Assembly: GCA_030430845.1 (NCBI GenBank)
Contig: JAUIKE010000054.1
Span: 1-45,779 of the forward strand
DNA: 45,779 nucleotides
From: Bacteroidia bacterium
GTDB lineage: Bacteria; Bacteroidota; Bacteroidia; Chitinophagales; Saprospiraceae
Direction of reading: 5' to 3'
Shown piece after piece: positions 34,646-43,198 of the stretch. Below the pieces are notes generated by a model. The model had not been told where the DNA came from, searched no databases, and saw only the letters and a list, made by a program, of their open reading frames with translations. Every line of letters starts with the position of its first letter. Within the stretch, counting starts at the first letter, position 1. The position numbers and the translations under genes were made by a program.

Positions 34646-34768
34646 AAAGCACCTAATTTTTAGTTCTCAATTTACGAATTCCTTACCTTCAATATAATTA
34701 GCTATCTTATTTTAACAGAAAACCAGGCCTGTATCAAATTTAATTTCCATAAACACTATTTTCTTCCA

Positions 34769-36253
34769 ATGAAAAAGAAATCCAACACTCATCTTTTACT
34801 ACTTCAAGCTTTCTGGGCCTTAGCCCTTGTCTTTGGGTCATCAAGCTGTAAGCAGTCCATTTCAGAAGAAGACATGCCAGATTTTGCCATAACCAATGTC
34901 ACTATCATCGACGCCCAAAACGGACAACAAGATGATATGACCGTCCTGGTTAAAGAAAACAAAATCTTGAAAGTCCTCCCATCTGATCAGTATGAACTAC
35001 CTGAAGAAACCACCTGGATCAATGGAACAGGAAAGTTTCTGATTCCGGGTCTTTGGGATGCCCATGTACACTTTGTGTATGACAAATTGATCGCACCGGC
35101 AATGTTCGATCTGTTTTTGGTCAATGGAGTTACGAGCGTCCGGGATACCGGAGGTAAGATCGAAGAAGTCAAACCTTATAAAGAAGCCTCTAATAAAAAC
35201 CCGGGCACCAGTCCACGGGTGATGATTGCAGGCCCACTGATTGATGGGTTACCGACGGTATATGACGGCTCCTCTCCTGGCCGGCCGGCCTTAGGTGTCG
35301 GAGTGGGTAGTCCGGAAGAAGCCCGGCAACTGGTGATTCGATTAAAAGAGGAGGGGGTTGATTTGCTTAAAGCGTACGAAATGTTGCGTCCCGATGTATA
35401 TGAGGCTTTATTGGACGAAGCTAAAAAGCAGGGCCTTCCTGTAACCGGTCATGTTCCCTTAAGTATGGATGTCATCAGCGCCTCCGAGGCCGGTCTCAGC
35501 AGTATTGAGCACATGCGCAACCTGGAAATGTCTTGTACCCAGGACTGGGCGCAGTTAATGGAAGAAAGGAGAAAATCATTGGCAGAAGGGAAAGATGAGG
35601 CCGGTGGAGACTTAAGGAGTCGCTTGCACCAGCAATACCGCTTTTATTCTATTGATCAGCAGGATCCGCAATTGCGTTCACAGGTGCTAGCGGCTCTTTC
35701 CGAAAATGATACCTGGCTCGTACCCACCCTCACTATTCTGGTGGCCCGGCAAAACAGAGTATGGGATCGACCTTCCTGGAGAGAGTATTTTAAATATACG
35801 CCAGACACCGTCGGTAATCAATGGACTAATATGGCCCTTCAGATCTCAGAACTCCCACTGGATTCCAGTGCCGTTAAATATGCCAACTGGGGATACGACA
35901 TGGTTAGTCGGCTCCCCGATGCCGGCGTTAAGATTATGGCCGGAACGGATACGCCCATTGCTATGCTTACGCCTGGGCTCAGCCTTCATGAGGAACTCAG
36001 GTTATTGGTCAAAAGCGGACTTACGCCGCTGGAAGTACTGGAAGCCGCCACGCTCCGACCGGCGCAGTACTTCAGTATGGAAGATCAGTTGGGAACTATT
36101 GAAGAAGGCAAAATTGCCGACCTGGTTCTGCTAAATGCTAATCCTCTGGACGACATCACGAATACGCAGGCTATCCAAATGGTAATCAAAAACGGGAACT
36201 TGATGGACCGTCAGGTGTTGGATGGGATGTTAAGAAAATTAGAAGACCAATAA
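34769..36253 (+). CDS. Amidohydrolase-family lipoprotein
   Basis: The 494-residue protein has a lipoprotein signal (VFGSSSC, Cys27), an amidohydrolase composite beta-domain (about 38-90, FAITNVTIIDAQNGQQDDM region) and a TIM barrel. Metal and catalytic residues: HxH His99 and His101 in DAHVHF, Lys201 (possible carboxylated lysine) in LLKAYEM, His228 in TGHVP, His248 in SIEHMR and Asp394 in AGTDTP. These follow the imidazolonepropionase/prolidase-like Xaa-Pro or N-acyl-peptide subgroup common in Bacteroidota. The substrate is not defined. The VOC-family gene follows 8 bp downstream, so the two probably form an operon. Confidence 0.92.
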   Translation: MKKKSNTHLLLLQAFWALALVFGSSSCKQSISEEDMPDFAITNVTIIDAQNGQQDDMTVLVKENKILKVLPSDQYELPEETTWINGTGKFLIPGLWDAHVHFVYDKLIAPAMFDLFLVNGVTSVRDTGGKIEEVKPYKEASNKNPGTSPRVMIAGPLIDGLPTVYDGSSPGRPALGVGVGSPEEARQLVIRLKEEGVDLLKAYEMLRPDVYEALLDEAKKQGLPVTGHVPLSMDVISASEAGLSSIEHMRNLEMSCTQDWAQLMEERRKSLAEGKDEAGGDLRSRLHQQYRFYSIDQQDPQLRSQVLAALSENDTWLVPTLTILVARQNRVWDRPSWREYFKYTPDTVGNQWTNMALQISELPLDSSAVKYANWGYDMVSRLPDAGVKIMAGTDTPIAMLTPGLSLHEELRLLVKSGLTPLEVLEAATLRPAQYFSMEDQLGTIEEGKIADLVLLNANPLDDITNTQAIQMVIKNGNLMDRQVLDGMLRKLEDQ

Positions 36254-36261
36254 CAGGAAAG

Positions 36262-36753
36262 ATGGAAAACAATTATAAAGTCCCTGCCGGCACCCGGATC
36301 GGACATGTTCATTTAAAGGTAAGTGACCTGGACAAGTCGCTGGCTTTTTATTGTGACTTACTCGGCTTTGAGTTGATGCAAAAGTATGGAGAAGATGCTG
36401 CTTTCATCTCTGCCGGCGGCTACCACCACCATATCGGTTTGAATGTCTGGTACAGCAAAGGAGCCGGCCCGGCTCCGCAGAGGGCACCGGGCTTGTTTCA
36501 TACGGCTTTATTATACGCCACCCGTAAGGAGCTGGCAGAAATATTAAAGCGATTGTTGGAAGCTAATTACCCACTCACCGGCGCGGCCGATCATGGTGTT
36601 TCTGAAGCGATCTACCTGGACGATCCTGATAAGAACGGAGTAGAATTGTACTGGGACCGCCCCAAAGAGCAGTGGCCTAAAACGGAGGATGGTGGTTTGG
36701 AAATGTATACGAGGAGGTTGGATTTAGAGGGTTTACTGAGAGAATTAAAGTGA
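36262..36753 (+). CDS. VOC-family dioxygenase or glyoxalase-like protein
   Basis: The 163-residue protein has two beta-alpha-beta-beta-beta modules. Candidate metal ligands are His15 or His17 (GHVHLKV), His80 (GLFHTALLY) and Glu128 (NGVELYWDRP). The pattern is closest to the CatE-like catechol-2,3-dioxygenase/VOC group. The substrate is not known. It follows the amidohydrolase by 8 bp and ends in a strong terminator that starts at its stop codon. Confidence 0.88.
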   Translation: MENNYKVPAGTRIGHVHLKVSDLDKSLAFYCDLLGFELMQKYGEDAAFISAGGYHHHIGLNVWYSKGAGPAPQRAPGLFHTALLYATRKELAEILKRLLEANYPLTGAADHGVSEAIYLDDPDKNGVELYWDRPKEQWPKTEDGGLEMYTRRLDLEGLLRELK

Positions 36754-36804
36754 ATAAAAAGAGGAATTTTGCGGCCGTGCGGCCGCAAAATTCCTCTTTT
36801 TATT
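36753..36804. terminator. 25-bp perfect hairpin at the VOC gene stop codon
   Basis: Left arm 36753-36777 begins at the last base of the stop codon and pairs exactly with 36780-36804 around a 2-nt loop (TG). The base is AT-rich (AATAAAAAGAGG) and the tip is GCGGCCG. The transcript ends in a U-rich descending arm (UCCUCUUUUUAUU), which fits an intrinsic terminator in both directions. Confidence 0.9.
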
Positions 36805-36829
36805 TATTTTAAGGAAAAAAATAATCCAT

Positions 36830-37624
36830 ATGAAAAGAAGAGACTTCATACGTACCTCCGGGGCTTTGAGTGCCGCCCCTTTCCTGCCGCAACAAGAACT
36901 AGCAACCTCCCTTTCCGAAAGGCCCAATGCCGGGCAGCCCACTATATTTGTAACCGGTGGCAGTTCAGATGATCTGATGATGAAGTTTTTCATCAATTTG
37001 ACGGGCAAGAAAAATCCTTAGGTTTGCCTGCTCCCTACAGCCTCTGCCGATCGAGATTCAAGAGTACTCAACTGGTTTGAGCGGGCCCATGGCCTAGGTT
37101 TTCAGCCTTTTGTACAGAGAATGTTCGTATCCAGTTACCGCCAAAAAGAAACATTTGAGGAGGTACTTCTAAGCATGGATGCTATCTGGGTTTCAGGAGG
37201 CAATACCTTAAATATGATCGCCATCTGGAAAGCTCAGGGAGTAGATAAAATACTGAAGCAAGCCTGGGAACAGGGCATTGTTTTGGGAGGTGGTAGCGCG
37301 GGGTCCATCTGCTGGTTCGAGCAAGGCTCGACGGATTCTCGCCCGGTCGCTTTATCTGCTATGAATGCGCTTGGTTTCTTAAAAGGCAGTCATTGCCCTC
37401 ATTTTTACACTGAAGGCCCTCGCCGGGATTCTTACCACGAAATGATCATGGACGGCAGCCTGATGAACGGTTATGCCCTGGATGACCGGGTCGGATTACT
37501 TTTTAGCGGACAGGAACTAAAAAAGGCGGTCACCTCTCGTGAAGGCAGCAAGGGTTTCTATGTAAGTAAGGTTAATGGAAAAATTGTGGAAAAGGAGTTA
37601 AAGGTGGAGGTCCTGAAAGGCTGA
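36830..37624 (+). pseudogene. Peptidase E (S51)-like gene broken by one stop codon
   Basis: A single open frame of 265 codons is interrupted only at codon 64 by TAG (37019-37021), where AAG (Lys) would fit by one base change. The N-terminal part has a Tat-like signal (MKRRDFIRTSGALSAAPFL) and the S51 opening strand TIFVTGGSSDD. After the stop the same frame continues VCLLPTASADRDSR, DAIWVSGGNTLNMIAI and the nucleophile motif GGGSAGSICW (Ser159 counting through the stop), then CPHFYTEGPRRDSYH. All family blocks are present, so it is a recent loss, a sequencing error, or readthrough. Peptidase E cleaves Asp-X dipeptides or, in exported relatives, cyanophycin-like substrates. Confidence 0.85.
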
Positions 37625-37954
37625 GGTGCAGTGCAGGTGAAGGAGCGCTCCTGGCCCAGGATTTATGGAGTGGCTCGCTAGTGACCTGGTGACTTGGAGT
37701 CACCAGGTCACTAGCGCCCGTTTTGACACCCCAAAGTTACAAAATTCCTGCCACCCATACCCTCCCCTGTCCGCTTTTGTCCGATATTGGCAGGTTTTGC
37801 AAGCCTGCCCGTATGGGATTTTGCTGGAATTGACTTTCGCCTGCCTATTCAATTGAATGCTTCCTTAGTTTAATGGAAGCTGAATCCACGTACCCCAAAA
37901 AAGACGTTCTGGGAATGATTTTCACTATTGTAGGGTTTGATTCAAAAAATCATC
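37625..37954. other. Gene-free region with palindromes
   Basis: No supported gene is seen in these 330 bp. They hold a 12-bp palindrome AGGAGCGCTCCT (37641-37652), the 41-bp hairpin listed next, and looser hairpins around GGCAGG-N8-CCTGCC (near 37789-37809). A 31-codon frame ending just inside the nucleotidyltransferase gene has no recognisable features. Confidence 0.5.
37676..37716. terminator. 19-bp perfect hairpin after the peptidase E remnant
   Basis: CGCTAGTGACCTGGTGACT (37676-37694) and its exact complement (37698-37716) surround a 3-nt loop TGG. The arms are themselves built from the words GTGACC and GGTGAC. It lies 51 bp after the stop of the peptidase E frame and has no U-run, so termination is likely but not certain. 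Confidence 0.75.
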
Positions 37955-38668
37955 ATGGATCAGATTGAATTAGCTATCCAAAAATTTGTAGCAGACCTTC
38001 GGAAGAAAAAACTTGTTATCGGAGCCATACTGACAGGTTCTTATGCCCATGGCCCATTTGACGCCCACTCTGATGTTGATATTTACGTAATCCTGGATTC
38101 AAAATGCACCTTCAGAGAAAGAGGCAACACCTGGATAAACGGAATCGAAATCGAATATTTTAAAAACCCTCCAGTCCAGATTCGGCAATACTTTAATACG
38201 GAAAAAAGTCCTCACACTGCCCATATGCTGGCTCATGGAAAAATACTCTTTCAAAAGGAGCCTCTTGTCGCTCAACTGATAAAAGAGGCTGAAGCTATTT
38301 GGAACCGTCCCCCTGATCCATTAAAACATTTTCAGATTGAACTCGCCAAATACGGATTAGATGACCTGGAAAAAGATCTGAATGACGCTTTGCTAAATAA
38401 GGATGGTCTGGCAGTTGAATTAATCCGGGCGGACATCATCAAGCAATGTATTGATGTCTTTTTTCAATTAAAAAGAGAAAGAAGGTACAAGAATAAGCGG
38501 CTCAACCTCCAGATACAACAACTAGACCCTGTTTTTTTAAGGTTGTTGGAAAATAGCTTTTTAGAAATAAACAACACCTTTAAGCTTATTCAATACACCG
38601 AAAAACTGCTAGGAGGAAAAAGAACAACAGAATGGGCCCTAAGAAGTCCCCTGGACATTGACTCATAG
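37955..38668 (+). CDS. Nucleotidyltransferase-domain protein
   Basis: ATG 37955 is preferred over an upstream TTG at 37937. The 237-residue protein has the polymerase-beta-like nucleotidyltransferase motif: GSYAHG (28-33) followed by DVD with Asp40 and Asp42 in SDVDIYVILDS. The third carboxylate could be Glu71 in GIEIEYF. The C-terminal half is alpha-helical (about 110-237), like proteins of the MNT/kanamycin-nucleotidyltransferase type. It may modify a small molecule, a protein or a tRNA by adding a nucleotide; no partner toxin or antitoxin is next to it (the next gene is a PH-like protein). Confidence 0.88.
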   Translation: MDQIELAIQKFVADLRKKKLVIGAILTGSYAHGPFDAHSDVDIYVILDSKCTFRERGNTWINGIEIEYFKNPPVQIRQYFNTEKSPHTAHMLAHGKILFQKEPLVAQLIKEAEAIWNRPPDPLKHFQIELAKYGLDDLEKDLNDALLNKDGLAVELIRADIIKQCIDVFFQLKRERRYKNKRLNLQIQQLDPVFLRLLENSFLEINNTFKLIQYTEKLLGGKRTTEWALRSPLDIDS

Positions 38669-38718
38669 AAGTCGATCAAAATTAATATCTTTAACTTCCA
38701 CTACTTAAGCCCGACCTT

Positions 38719-39171
38719 ATGAAAAAAATCATACACACCCAAAAAGAATCCTCCCCGGCCTTCTCTTCCCCAGCCTGGCTATTGCTTGGAATCATCAATA
38801 GCATACCTGGCCAGCTGAAGCTTCGTGACGAACAACTTTCGTATGTCCTTTTTAATTCAGGCACCCTGGGCTCTAATGCATTATCCTCTCTGGAAAAAAG
38901 GCTGGAAGTGCCTGGTTTAGCTGACTATTTATCCAACCAAAAAACCATGCCGATTTTCAAAGTCCCAGTATCAAAAATTCAGGCTATTCATTTTCCATTC
39001 TACTATTTCTCGGCAGGTATGCATTTAAAAATTGAGGATAAGAAATACAGACTCAGCTTCATTCGGCCAAATAATACCCACATACATGCCAAAAGCATGG
39101 CGGGAGTACATGACATACCAGCCTCTGTCAATATCGGAAAAGAATGGAAAAAATTGCTTTTAACAAAATAA
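38719..39171 (+). CDS. PH/GRAM-like domain protein, unknown function
   Basis: The 150-residue protein has alternating strands that look like a PH/GRAM-type fold: PGQLKLRDEQLSYVLFN (31-47), FKVPVSKIQAIHFPFYYFSAG (80-100), MHLKIEDKKYRLSFIRP (101-117). There is no signal peptide or membrane segment, so it is cytoplasmic. No family assignment is made. It sits 50 bp after the nucleotidyltransferase and 7 bp before the gamma-glutamyltransferase, in the same direction, and may be part of that unit. Confidence 0.65.
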   Translation: MKKIIHTQKESSPAFSSPAWLLLGIINSIPGQLKLRDEQLSYVLFNSGTLGSNALSSLEKRLEVPGLADYLSNQKTMPIFKVPVSKIQAIHFPFYYFSAGMHLKIEDKKYRLSFIRPNNTHIHAKSMAGVHDIPASVNIGKEWKKLLLTK

Positions 39172-39178
39172 GATCCAT

Positions 39179-40834
39179 ATGCAACGATGTCTCTTTTTCC
39201 TCGTTCTCCTATTCCTTTTTTTTAGCTGTAACTCTACCCCTAAAATTGATGAACAACAGCCTGTTAATTTGCCAAAAGAAGGCTTTGTCTCATCTGCCCA
39301 TCCACTAGCTACCCAGGCAGGCCTCGAGATCCTTCAAAAGGGCGGCAATGCCTTCGATGCGGCCGTAGCGGTAGCAGCCGCGCTGAACGTAGTTGAGCCT
39401 ATGATGTCGGGCATGGGGGGCTATGGCACGATCCTCGTTTATGATGCCTCGTCAAAAAAGGTGCGATTTCTGGATTCCAGCGGCAAGATTCCTTTCAATA
39501 TGAATTCCGACCTGATGCGGCCACCAACGCCTGAGTATGAAGAAAACCGCAGAGGGGCCAAATCCGTATCTACCCCCGGCAATGTCAACGCCTGGGATGC
39601 GATGTCAAAAGAATATGGTCAATTGAGCTGGCAAGAATTGTTTGACCCAGCCATTCAACTGGCCGAAGAAGGTTTTACCGTAAGCGAGCGCCTGGCCAAT
39701 ATGATCGGCTATGCTTTTGAAGATTTCCCTGAGCATGCGCAGGATATTTTCGGAAAAAATGGGAAGCCTCTGAAGAAAGGGGAGCAACTAGTCCAGGGTG
39801 ATCTTGCTCATTCCCTAGAGCAACTCAAAGAAAAAGGTCGCGCTTATTTTTATGAAGGTGAACTCGCTCAAGTCATTGCCGTGACTATGCAGGAAAAAGA
39901 GAGCTTTCTGGCCTTAGAAGATCTCCAAAAAGACAAGGCCGAATGGTGGGAGCCCATTCAAGTGAATTACAAAGGCTATGATGTTTTTACGGCATCCCCT
40001 CCAGCCAATTCCTTTCCGGCCCTTATCCGGCTTGGTATGATGCAAAAATTGGGTGATAAGGACTTGGCACACAACAGCACCGAATACCTACATTATTATG
40101 CTGAAGTCACCAAACATGCCTTCTGGTGCCGGCTTCGTTACGCCGGTGATCCTGAAATTGCTCCGCCGCCTCTGGAAAAACTGCTCTCCGATAATTATCT
40201 GGCTGAACAAGTTGCAGGCATCGATCCTCAGCAGGCATCCGTTTTTTCTCCACCCGCTTATTCCGCACCGGAAGGGCGGAATACCACTCATTTTGTAGTG
40301 GCCGACAAAGAAGGCAACATTGTCAGTGCTACCCAAACCCTGGGTAACCTTTTCGGCAGCAAGATCATGCCTGAAGGGACCGGTATTTGGTTTAACAACT
40401 CCCTTGCTTATTGCACCTACGAGCCGAAGGGAAATCCGATGGACGCCATCCCCGGCCAAAGAAAGCTATCCGGCGATTGCCCGGTCATTATTTTCAAAGA
40501 TCAGGCCCCTGTTTACGCCCTGGGTACGCCAGGAGGCCATACGATTCCCCAAACCGTACCACAAATGATCATGAACCTCATCGATTTTAACATGAGCATC
40601 GATGAAGCCATTCAGGCAGCCCGCATCAGTTTTGTGGAGCCTAATATTATTGCCCTTGAAAATGATATTCCGGAAGATACCTTTAAGGAACTGAAAACAC
40701 TTGGACACGAGGTTCAAAGAACCAGGGCCTTAGGAAATGCCCATGGTATCAGCTTAAAATACGAGAACGGGCAGTTTGCCGGTTTTGAGGGAGCTGCGGA
40801 TAGCCGAGGGGAAGGAAGTGCGGAGGGGTATTAG
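39179..40834 (+). CDS. Gamma-glutamyltransferase, lipoprotein
   Basis: The 551-residue protein has a lipoprotein signal (LFLFFSC, Cys17) and the gamma-glutamyltranspeptidase fold. The autocleavage nucleophile is Thr369 in RNTTHFVVADKEGN, which by family precedent splits the chain into large and small subunits. Family blocks include GGNAFDAAVAVAAALNVVEP, SGMGGYGTI and the C-terminal LGTPGGHTIPQTV. The usual PPSSGG segment is replaced by SPPANSFP (273-280), and the length is a little shorter than E. coli GGT, so the acceptor range may differ. It hydrolyses or transfers gamma-glutamyl groups such as those of glutathione, here on the outside of a membrane. The stop codon touches a tandem array. 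Confidence 0.93.
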   Translation: MQRCLFFLVLLFLFFSCNSTPKIDEQQPVNLPKEGFVSSAHPLATQAGLEILQKGGNAFDAAVAVAAALNVVEPMMSGMGGYGTILVYDASSKKVRFLDSSGKIPFNMNSDLMRPPTPEYEENRRGAKSVSTPGNVNAWDAMSKEYGQLSWQELFDPAIQLAEEGFTVSERLANMIGYAFEDFPEHAQDIFGKNGKPLKKGEQLVQGDLAHSLEQLKEKGRAYFYEGELAQVIAVTMQEKESFLALEDLQKDKAEWWEPIQVNYKGYDVFTASPPANSFPALIRLGMMQKLGDKDLAHNSTEYLHYYAEVTKHAFWCRLRYAGDPEIAPPPLEKLLSDNYLAEQVAGIDPQQASVFSPPAYSAPEGRNTTHFVVADKEGNIVSATQTLGNLFGSKIMPEGTGIWFNNSLAYCTYEPKGNPMDAIPGQRKLSGDCPVIIFKDQAPVYALGTPGGHTIPQTVPQMIMNLIDFNMSIDEAIQAARISFVEPNIIALENDIPEDTFKELKTLGHEVQRTRALGNAHGISLKYENGQFAGFEGAADSRGEGSAEGY

Positions 40835-40881
40835 GATATTGGGTTATTGGGTTATTGGGTTATTGGGTTATTGGGTTATTG
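40834..40881. repeat. Tandem array of six 8-bp units (GGTTATTG)
   Basis: The units are GGATATTG followed by five exact GGTTATTG copies. The array begins at the last base of the gamma-glutamyltransferase stop codon. Part of it is open in the frame of the next gene, but the likely DoxX start lies downstream. Confidence 0.95.
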
Positions 40882-40912
40882 GAAATTATCATTTAATGAA
40901 GGCAACTGTATC

Positions 40913-41323
40913 ATGATCGGCAAAACTAAATTGGATAATAAACCTCTTGCTTTATTCCTTCTGCGACTGGCTTTTGGGGCGCGTCTGATATATGGAACCA
41001 TTGATAATATTATTTCCTGGGAGCGCATGTTAGAATTCAGGGATTTTTTGGATATCAACGGTTTTCCTTTGCCGCTTATAAGCGCGGTAGTCTCCGTATA
41101 TGTACAATTTCTGGCCGGTATTTGCTGGATAGTGGGCTTTCGGGTTAAGTTGGCCAGTTTGTTGATGATCCTGAATTTTCTGGTGGCGATTATTGGAGTA
41201 CACTTGTTGCATGGAGACACCTACATCAACATGGCTCCCGCTCTTCACCTGCTGGTGGTGGCCTTTTTATTATATGTTTTCGGGCCGGGGCAATACGCTC
41301 TGGATCAAAGGCTTAAAAAATAA
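40913..41323 (+). CDS. DoxX-family membrane protein
   Basis: ATG 40913 (MIGKTKLDNK) is chosen over 40847 because the 22 extra residues (MGYWVIGLLGYW) are just the translated tandem array. The 136-residue protein has four membrane helices (about 10-27, 48-72, 76-97 and 108-127), with LALFLLRLAFGARLIYGTIDNI and GICWIVGFRVKLASLLMILNFLVA in the family positions. DoxX-type proteins take part in quinone-linked thiol and oxidative-stress chemistry in some bacteria; here the role is unknown. Confidence 0.85.
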   Translation: MIGKTKLDNKPLALFLLRLAFGARLIYGTIDNIISWERMLEFRDFLDINGFPLPLISAVVSVYVQFLAGICWIVGFRVKLASLLMILNFLVAIIGVHLLHGDTYINMAPALHLLVVAFLLYVFGPGQYALDQRLKK

Positions 41324-41470
41324 TTGGCCTCCAAATTATTTTTTATATATACCCGCCTAACCGCAGAACATTTTGCCATGCAGGTCCTCTTGACCATTCA
41401 AATCAGAATTTTCTATTAAATTTTGTATTCCCCTGGGGGTGCCTTATTTTTTATAAAAAACCAGATAGAA

Positions 41471-41968
41471 ATGACCCCATTCACATATGACCTTACGGGA
41501 GATATCCATTTATTTTCAGCCATCGCTGCTCTAATATTCGGTACCACGGTATTGATTATTCCTAAGGGAACCCCTCGCCACCGAAGACTAGGGTATTTCT
41601 ATAGCGGAGCTATGCTAATCATGCTGATCACCTCTTTTATGATCTATCGACTTTTTGACGGATTTGGGATGTTTCATTTTTTTTCAGTTGTATCACTGCT
41701 GACACTTACGGCTGGAATGGTACCTGTCATTATCAAAAAGCCCGGGCAGTGGGTGGTACTCCATTTTAATTTTATGTACTGGTCGGTTATCGGACTGTAT
41801 GCGGCCTTTGTATCTGAGGCCTTCACCAGAATTCCTCAAACTCCGTTTTTCAGTATGTTAAGCATCGCTACCTTTTTAGTGATCGGGGCCGGCTTTCTTA
41901 TTTGGTTTCGAAACAAGGAAAAATGGTCCCGGCAGTTTCTTAACTTACAGTCAAAAAGTAAGTCATGA
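41471..41968 (+). CDS. DUF2306 membrane protein
   Basis: ATG 41471 (MTPFTYDLTGDIHLF) is chosen over 41423, which adds 16 residues without family sequence. The 165-residue protein has five hydrophobic stretches and the family pattern GDIHLFSAIAALIFGTTVLI, GTPRHRRLGYFYSGAML and WVVLHFNFMYWSVIGLYAAF. DUF2306 proteins are of unknown function. It overlaps the GNAT gene by 4 bp (ATGA), so both are translated from one mRNA. Confidence 0.85.
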   Translation: MTPFTYDLTGDIHLFSAIAALIFGTTVLIIPKGTPRHRRLGYFYSGAMLIMLITSFMIYRLFDGFGMFHFFSVVSLLTLTAGMVPVIIKKPGQWVVLHFNFMYWSVIGLYAAFVSEAFTRIPQTPFFSMLSIATFLVIGAGFLIWFRNKEKWSRQFLNLQSKSKS

Positions 41969-42402
41969 TCCGACCCTATCAAACTGGCGATTTCCAAGAT
42001 GTCATTAAGCTTTTTTTACTTAATACGCCTGAGTATTTTGCAGCTGAAGAACGAACTGACCTGGAAGCGTATCTCGAAAAAGATGCACAACACTTCTTTG
42101 TTTTTGAAAAAGGAAAAAATGTGGTTGGTGCCGGTGGTTATAATATCCTGGAAGAGGAATGTCGAATCTCCTGGTATTTTATCCACCCTGATTTTCATGG
42201 GCATGGAATCGGGAAAGCGCTGGTTGAGCATTCCTTAAAGGAAATAAAACGGGAAGAACCACTCAAACGGGTCATGGTGCGTACCTCTCAGCACGCCTGG
42301 CGTTTTTTCGAAAAAATGGGATTCGAGTTGCAAAAAAAGGAAAAGGATTACTGGGCACCGGGCTTTGACCTGTATCAAATGGAATTAAAAAATCAAGCTT
42401 AA
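41965..42402 (+). CDS. GNAT-family N-acetyltransferase
   Basis: The 145-residue protein shows the GNAT fold: N-terminal strand MIRPYQTGDFQDVIKLF, NVVGAGGYNILEEECRISWYFIHPDF and the acetyl-CoA pyrophosphate-binding loop HGHGIGKALVEHSL (around 74-87). The final helix-strand RTSQHAWRFFEKMGFELQK is typical. The acceptor amine is unknown. It is coupled to the DUF2306 gene by a 4-bp overlap and lies 5 bp before the DUF6090 gene. Confidence 0.9.
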   Translation: MIRPYQTGDFQDVIKLFLLNTPEYFAAEERTDLEAYLEKDAQHFFVFEKGKNVVGAGGYNILEEECRISWYFIHPDFHGHGIGKALVEHSLKEIKREEPLKRVMVRTSQHAWRFFEKMGFELQKKEKDYWAPGFDLYQMELKNQA

Positions 42403-42407
42403 CACCA

Positions 42408-43070
42408 ATGAGCAAACTAAATAGGATCAACTGGAAGTATGCCCTTGGAGAGGTTATCATAGTGATTATAGGTATTTCAATAGCATTTAGCCTTAATCAA
42501 TGGGCAGAAAATAACAAGAATCGAAATATTAGGCAACAATACCTTCAAAGTCTGATCGCAGATATTGATAGTGAAACCGAACACCTACAAAATAATATTG
42601 AAGCTTTTGAACAAAAGATCCAGCAAATTCAACGGATCATGCCTTATCTATATGGACTTCAGAATGGGCGTGACACCATAGCCATGAAAATTTTCAGCTT
42701 GGCTGAAATCGTTCACTTCAAGCCACAGGATGTGACCTACAAAACGCTTATCAATTCCGGTGACTTGGGTCTGTTTAATGACTTCGAGCTAAAAAAGCGA
42801 CTAGAAGATTACTATTCTTCACACGAATCCATTCGAATGGATTATGAACGACAGCATAACATTAATGAAAAGTATTTCGCGGATTTTATGATCTATAACG
42901 TCGAATTCGACGAAATCCGGAAGGGTGATTATTCTTTTATGGATGATAAACTGCTAAAAAGCATTGTTCAAAGTTTGTACGGTACGTATGGCTTTGCGAT
43001 TCAGGCATCCAGGCAAGGGATGGAAAGGGCCCGACAAACCAAAGATATTTTAAGTCTAAGGTTGAAATAA
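42408..43070 (+). CDS. DUF6090-like membrane-anchored protein
   Basis: The 220-residue protein starts with a basic stretch and one membrane helix (about 12-30, YALGEVIIVIIGISIAFSL), followed by NQWAENNKNRNIRQQYLQSLIADI and a long alpha-helical extracytoplasmic domain. The sequence around residues 12-55 is the hallmark of DUF6090 proteins of Bacteroidota, whose function is unknown. It is 5 bp downstream of the GNAT gene and ends before a region of repeated hairpins. Confidence 0.85.
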   Translation: MSKLNRINWKYALGEVIIVIIGISIAFSLNQWAENNKNRNIRQQYLQSLIADIDSETEHLQNNIEAFEQKIQQIQRIMPYLYGLQNGRDTIAMKIFSLAEIVHFKPQDVTYKTLINSGDLGLFNDFELKKRLEDYYSSHESIRMDYERQHNINEKYFADFMIYNVEFDEIRKGDYSFMDDKLLKSIVQSLYGTYGFAIQASRQGMERARQTKDILSLRLK

Positions 43071-43090
43071 CCGGAACGAAAGCTTCAAAT

Positions 43091-43178
43091 AAAAAAAAGC
43101 CCGTACTATGTACGAGCTGAAATAACTATTTTTTACCATAACTTACACACATTATAATTTATTGCAATAAGTGTGCCA
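43091..43178. repeat. 88-bp direct repeat, first copy
   Basis: This unit starts with eight A and the hairpin AGCCCGTAC-TAT-GTACGAGCT, then runs through CTATTTTTTACCATAACTTACACACATTATAATTTATTGCAATAAGTGTGCCA-type sequence (43127-43178). The second copy at 43199 is identical except for one indel and one or two substitutions. The poly-A before the hairpin reads as poly-U on the minus strand, so it may terminate leftward transcripts. Confidence 0.9.
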
Positions 43179-43198
43179 AGTTTTTCACCCCTCTATAC

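Noticed and set aside
37665..37856. A 63-codon frame through the hairpin after the peptidase E gene
   Set aside because: It mostly translates the palindrome and has no domain; no plausible start context.
37867..37965. A 31-codon frame reading into the nucleotidyltransferase start
   Set aside because: No recognisable sequence, and the length is too small to judge.
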